Shown piece after piece: positions 37,501-43,500 of a stretch of 64,000 nucleotides of DNA. The position numbers were made by a program, and so were the translations under genes. The notes below the pieces were generated by a model. It saw nothing but the letters and a program-made list of their open reading frames with translations. It searched no databases and was not told where the DNA came from. Origin of the DNA: Pomacea canaliculata (taxonomy: Eukaryota > Mollusca > Gastropoda > Architaenioglossa > Ampullariidae); NCBI RefSeq assembly GCF_003073045.1, contig NC_037598.1:10223543-10287542 (forward strand), written 5' to 3'. Position 1 is the first letter of the stretch, and each line of letters opens with the position of its first letter.

Positions 37501-40500
37501 TTGGACGTTCCCCCAGCTGCCGAACAGCTCCAAATGAACACCAACCCACCAATCAAGGCAGAAATCAGCAAAGCCATCAAGTCCTTGAATTCTGGCAAGG
37601 CAAGGCTATCCAATAAAACGTAAAGATTTTCACCAGAACCAGATCTCATTACTTACCAAATGCTCATCAGATGCTACCTTAAAATAAAACACCTTATTTT
37701 AGAGCTTATTAACAAAATACAGGAAAAAGTAGCTTCCCTGGCAAATTGAAAAGGGATACTAGTCCCCATCCGCAAAGCACGGAAAATTAAAAGAGCCCTA
37801 TCTAGTTAAAGACCAATAGCACTCACTTCACAACTAGGCAAGACATTTTAAACAATTATTAAAAACAGACTAAATCACTTCTGACAAAGATGGAGGTACA
37901 GATGAAGATAAAAGAAGCCGAATAAACAAATACCAGGCTTGCATTCCACACCCTGCGAGCTATCTGGAACGCCAAGGCTCTATCTCTACACACAAAGATC
38001 CGAATCTTTAACACAAATGTAAAGTCAGTCCTCCTGTATGGATTTGAGACATAGCGTGTGACAAACGCCATCACCAACAAGATTCAGACATTCTTTGTAT
38101 TTGTATTCGAAGTTATTATTGATTAATATTGCCAGACCCTTAGCGTTTGAACTGTGAGAATTAAAGTAAACATCATATCCCCATTTTGCTTTGACAATAT
38201 GTTCTATTTTTTTAGTAAAATGAGTTTCTTGAATACAGTATACGTTGTATTTTTTTTCTTTAAGGAAATGGAGAATATCATCTCTTTTATTCGGGTCTCC
38301 CAAGCCTCGACAATTCATAGAACATATAGTTAACTTATCCATTATTTTTAATTAGGAAAAAAAAAACCAAGCAAACAAACTAGACTGCCCAAAGAGTCAT
38401 AATTAGACTGTTTCCTCTTCCGAAAGTAAAAAGTAACAAAGTACAGAGCAACAACATGTAACAACAAACAAAAAGGCTGGCACGGTGGCGCAGCAAGGCC
38501 ACAGCATTTTGCCATGAGCGGTATTCACAGATGTATTGATGTCGATGATGCATACTGTTACAGAAAGGGATGACATAAAGGTCCCACTGTGCATCTATGT
38601 TTACGTCGGTGAGCTTTTTGCTGTGCATAAGCGCTACCTTTATTTACGGCTGCGTACTTTTTCTTGATGCGAATACATGGGAGGGGGGAAAGAAAGCACA
38701 CTCAATTCTAAGTAGTAAAAATTCATGCAGTTTAGAATTTAAATGCGCTAATAACTGTCTCTTACTTTTTTATTTAACAGAAAGAGTCTCAAAGGGTGGG
38801 TTATTTAAAAAAAAAAAAAAAAAAAAAGGTAACCCATCCTTGGCTCTGCGTATTCCTACTAGCTTCTTCACTCCCCTTATTAAGGTTTTCTGCAGAATTT
38901 CTGCATGAACCGCTATTTTTTAATTATTTTCTGTCCAAAAATGATACACAAAAAACAGTAGAAAAATGGTTAAACTGTAATATTATGAAAATTGGGGATT
39001 TACTTGATAATAATGGAATACCTATGAAATTTGAAATATTCCAACAAATACATGGCAAAAATATAAACTTTCTCGAGTATTACAGTAGAATCATGGCCAT
39101 TGTCAAATATAAAAGAAAGATTGGTCACTTATGGAAACAATCAGACAGAAATACTACATGCTATGCACCACTGTTAGCCATAATCAAGCATAAAAAAGGC
39201 ACAAAAGGTATATATAATAAACTGTTGTGTCCACAGACGCCTCCTACATGCATTAGAAAATGGGAAAAAGTTTTTCCAGACCTTCAGTGGGGACAAATAT
39301 TTGCTCATCCTTTTATTGTTACAATGGATACAAAACTTCAGTGGTTTCAATATCGTATTCTGCATCGTGTTTTAGCTACAAACACACTATTATATCAAAT
39401 AAAACTTAGAGATTCAGATCTTTGCACCTTCTGCAATCAGTCAAGGGAATCTATAGAACACTTGTTTTTTGATTGTATTATTGTTAAAAAATTTTGAATG
39501 ATCTCTTTACTAAGTTAAAGAAAAATGTGCTCATTGTGAGCAGATAGAAGTAAAGAAACAGCTAATACTATTTGGAGTCCAAAATGAGCTTATGACAGAT
39601 AAGATATTCAGCCTTATTCTAATTATGGCAAAGTTTTATATTTACCGGTGCAAATGTTTCAATATTCATCTAAGTGTGAACTCATTTGTATTGGAAAGAA
39701 AAAAAAGGTATCATGTAGAAAAATATTATTACACAATAAATAGTAAGCCAGAATGTTTTGCACTAAAATGGATACCATATAAGCAGCTTTTCTTCACACA
39801 TTGAATGTTTCTGTCTGTTTTTTTTTTTTTTTATAAAGTGAGAATGCATTTACATTGTGGTCTAATGAGGAGCCTGCGAATCCTGTTCTTTTCCACATTC
39901 CTCTTCCTCCTTTTTTTTTTTTTTCTCTCTTTTGTGTTTGTGTTTTTGTGACAATCCATAGTTTTTGTTTTGTTTTGTTTTTGTTAATTTATGTGTGTGT
40001 TTTTGTTTGGTTTTTTTGTTTGTTTATTTATGTTTTCTCAAGGTGTAGAACAAATGTACAGTCTTGCTTACTGTTACCTCCATTGGCAACGTCATCAACC
40101 ATGTGTTTAACTGCTGAAATTGTGTTAAGCCTCAGGTGTCCTTTATCTGTTTTCATTTACATTTTTGGTGCAATTTTTTATCCATTCTGTCTTAATTCTT
40201 GCTTTACTGCCAACATTTGGCAGTCTCCACAACACTTTCTTTAATAGTGTAGTTAGTCTTTCTTTTCATAGTCTTTATCTGTCTTGCTTCCCTGTTAAAA
40301 TATGTAAATACTTGTTTCATTATCAGCCATTTGTATAAATGCGCTTAGGGCTTGGGTAAATAATAGATATTCTTGGGTTTCTTTTGAGATCAGCATTTTA
40401 AAAAAAAAAATTAAACCCCTTATTGTAGTTCTGTTACCATTGCACTTTTTTTTTTGTTTGTTTGTTTGTGAGATTGCATGGGGAAGATTTGAAGAACTTC

Positions 40501-43500
40501 TAGTATTTCACTCAGGTTGGAAAATTTTCCTCGTAGCATCTGTAGTCATAATGTCTGAAGGCAAAGTGTAAAAGACTTCTGCTTTGAGAGAGACTGTATT
40601 TTGTGCTGAACAAAATTACTTTTGCCTGTACAGTTTCACAAGTAAAGTATAACTGAACAATTTGCGTGATATTTCATTGTTTAAAAAAAAAATTTGCTGT
40701 TTTATATAGAAAATATTTTGATTCTTCATTGTTAGTTGCTGTGAATAAAAATGGGTCTTGCTATTATTGCTCTGAATAACAGTTTGTTGGCTGTTGCCTC
40801 GAGATTAAATAAATTTGTGAATTTCTATGATGCAAACATTCCTACATAGTGAGGGTGTAGGTACTGTCATGCAATGACTAGATCCAACAATTGTTTTCAG
40901 CTTTTTTTCTAAAGCTTTTTCCTACTTTTGATATATACATTTGCTGAACTTGTGTCAAATTAGTTGTTGGTTTTTTTTGTTTTTGTTTTTTTTTTTTTTT
41001 TTTTTTTGTTTGTTTTTTTTTTTTTGTACAAAGGAGACATAAGTTTTTGTGAGAACAATATGGCTGCAGTTTTTGTGTCATTCAAATTTTGATTTATGCT
41101 GGAACAAACTGCACATTTCTGGAAAGTGTTTTGCAGTCTGTGGTATGCAACCAATGAAGATGGAGGTTCTTTGTTAAAAAATTTTGCAATCACAACAGCA
41201 TGATTGAGTCTGCACTGTGAGTCCTCCAAGCTTTTATTATAATCTAAATACTTGTTTTGCTAGCCCTTCAGCCAGTAAATCAATCATTCATTCATCATCA
41301 TCCTCGTAATCATCATCACTATGTGTAACTTGTACTAATGGACTGCCTGCAGGCAATTTCTTTTCAATTTCTGGAACGAACGAATGACTGTTACCTTATG
41401 TGTATATGCTTGTATTATATTGCAAGATGCTGTATTTTCTATTTCATGTATTTGTGAGACAAAATAAATGTTTAAAAAAAAAAAAAAGAATAAAAAAAAC
41501 ACCTAAAAAAAAAAAAAAAAAAAAAAAAGATTCAGACATTCGTCAACAGATATCTGCACAATATCTTCAACATCAGAAGGCCCGAGAAGATCTCCAATAC
41601 AGACCAGTAAGAGAGAACCAGCCAAAAACCTGCAATCCAGATCATCAAGAAGCGGAAGTGGGGCTGGATCGGTCACACCTTTCAAAAGCCGGCCGACAAT
41701 TTAGCAAGACAAGCTCTGGGCTGGAACCCACAGGGGAGGCGCAGGGTTAGGAGACCCAGACAGATATGGAGGAGATCGGTCCACAGAGGCGGAGATAGCT
41801 GGTATGACATGGTCAAATTAAAATCTGAACTTGAGGTAAGCTTCGCTCCCTTACACCCTAAAGTGACGGGGCTTCATTTATCTTTTCATCTATGGAAAAG
41901 AGACTATGTTTACGTGGGAATAATTAATTCATTTATTTCGAACATTCCACACTCTCTTCATAGCACGTAATTTCAGTTCACATTCACAATTATTAAGAGA
42001 GCATGTTGGAGGGAAAGAGCACAGCGTACTTCCAACATCGTGTTGCAGACTGTTTTACATTAATGCGTCATCAAAATAATACTACCCAACAATTCTTAAG
42101 AAAAATCTGCTATAAAAAAAACTGATAGTGTAAGAGTAACAATACTTACACTCATGCTCAGGTGTGACATTAACTGGCGCTGCGGCTGTAAAGACCAATA
42201 ATTCAGCGATGACACTCAGTGCCGCAATCCACCCCCACACACGGCCTGCAAGCATAACCAGGTTAAGTCTGTCTTTATACTTCCTGGTCCAGTAGTGCAG
42301 CGATCAGAGATCATTCCACAGTATATATATATACATTCACATACACACACGCGCGGCATTTTTTTTTTTTTTTTTACATTTTGTTCATATAGCAGCAAAG
42401 ACATGCCTTTGAGTCCTTTTTTGTGTCTTGGACCCAGCGACACAACATTTTCTCTCTCTTTGTGTCGCGCGAGCTAGAGCTTCTTTCGCAAGGTCGAGGT
42501 CAGTGAAAAAACAGTGTATGAAAAAAATAATCACAGCCAGATGCATGGTAATCGGCATGAAGTAAAGGATGTAAAAAAAAAAAAAAACTTCGAACTGTTT
42601 GCAAAAGGGAGTTCGCCCAAATCAACGACTAGAGACTATAGATCTAAATATAATCATTTGTTAGTCAGTCGTTTAACCAAGGCATCCGAGGAAAACAACG
42701 AGGAAGCGCAATCATTGCTGTTGCACATTTCCCCTCAAACTAAGGAGTAGATGAGCGACAATGTCATTAATTTAGTGCAGGATATATGATGAACATTAGT
42801 CAAAGACAACTCTTGTCTGTCTTTTCATAGAGGGAAAAAGCAATTTAAACATTTAAAATACTTGGTAGCAGTGTACGGAACAACTGCAAGCATCTGTAGA
42901 TTAAAACTCGCGGTCAAGAACTTTTACGACACAAAATTTTGCGAAGGATCGTAGATTGTTTATAATCGTTTATTATCTTCAGCAAAAGCTTGTTGCTGTC
43001 CTTACTTTTGTTTCCAGCAGAAAAGCCCTCTATCAGTTTAAAGGCGACGATCATTTCAATGCGCTAGGAATCCTCGGTTCGCACAAACGTCAGATTGGTC
43101 GTACATCGCATGGTGCTTTTATATTTTAACAGTCAGAACCGTGTACATGAAATGGCGACAATAGTAGTGCAGATTTATGATATCTAAAAGTTTAATATAA
43201 TGAATAAGAAATAAAAGTGAACACGCAAAAACAAATGAAGTGCTCTTTCGTGCATAGAATGCTAATAAAACGCACAAAATAGAAACTGAAAAGTAAATAT
43301 TTTCTACAGAAAATAAATTATCTCTACCTCCAGCGTAAAATGTTGAGGAAGAAAATGTTAATTAAAACCGGAATGAATAATCAGGTAACAATAATAAAGC
43401 TTGATCGATTATTCTATTATCATTCATTAAGGACCTATTAGTGAATGTTAATCTCAGTAGTTATTTTTTCCTTAGAACGTCTGATGCCTGACATGCCGAT

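Larger units (their letters stand above)
38094..41528 (+). mobile_element. L1/Tx1-like LINE with 5' inversion, nested in the RTE copy
   Basis: Right part on the plus strand: reverse transcriptase C-terminus (to 39497), about 2 kb 3' UTR and A-rich tail ending at 41528. Left part on the minus strand: start of the LINE ORF2 endonuclease (38342 down to 38094). Both sit between 13-bp copies of the target sequence. Gene order and orientation match twin priming. A T-rich stretch at 40970-41024 and A-runs at 41472-41528 are part of the element's 3' region. Confidence 0.82.

Noticed and set aside
40878..41229. Lys-rich minus-strand frames.
   Set aside because: Caused by T-runs in the 3' UTR of the L1/Tx1-like LINE.
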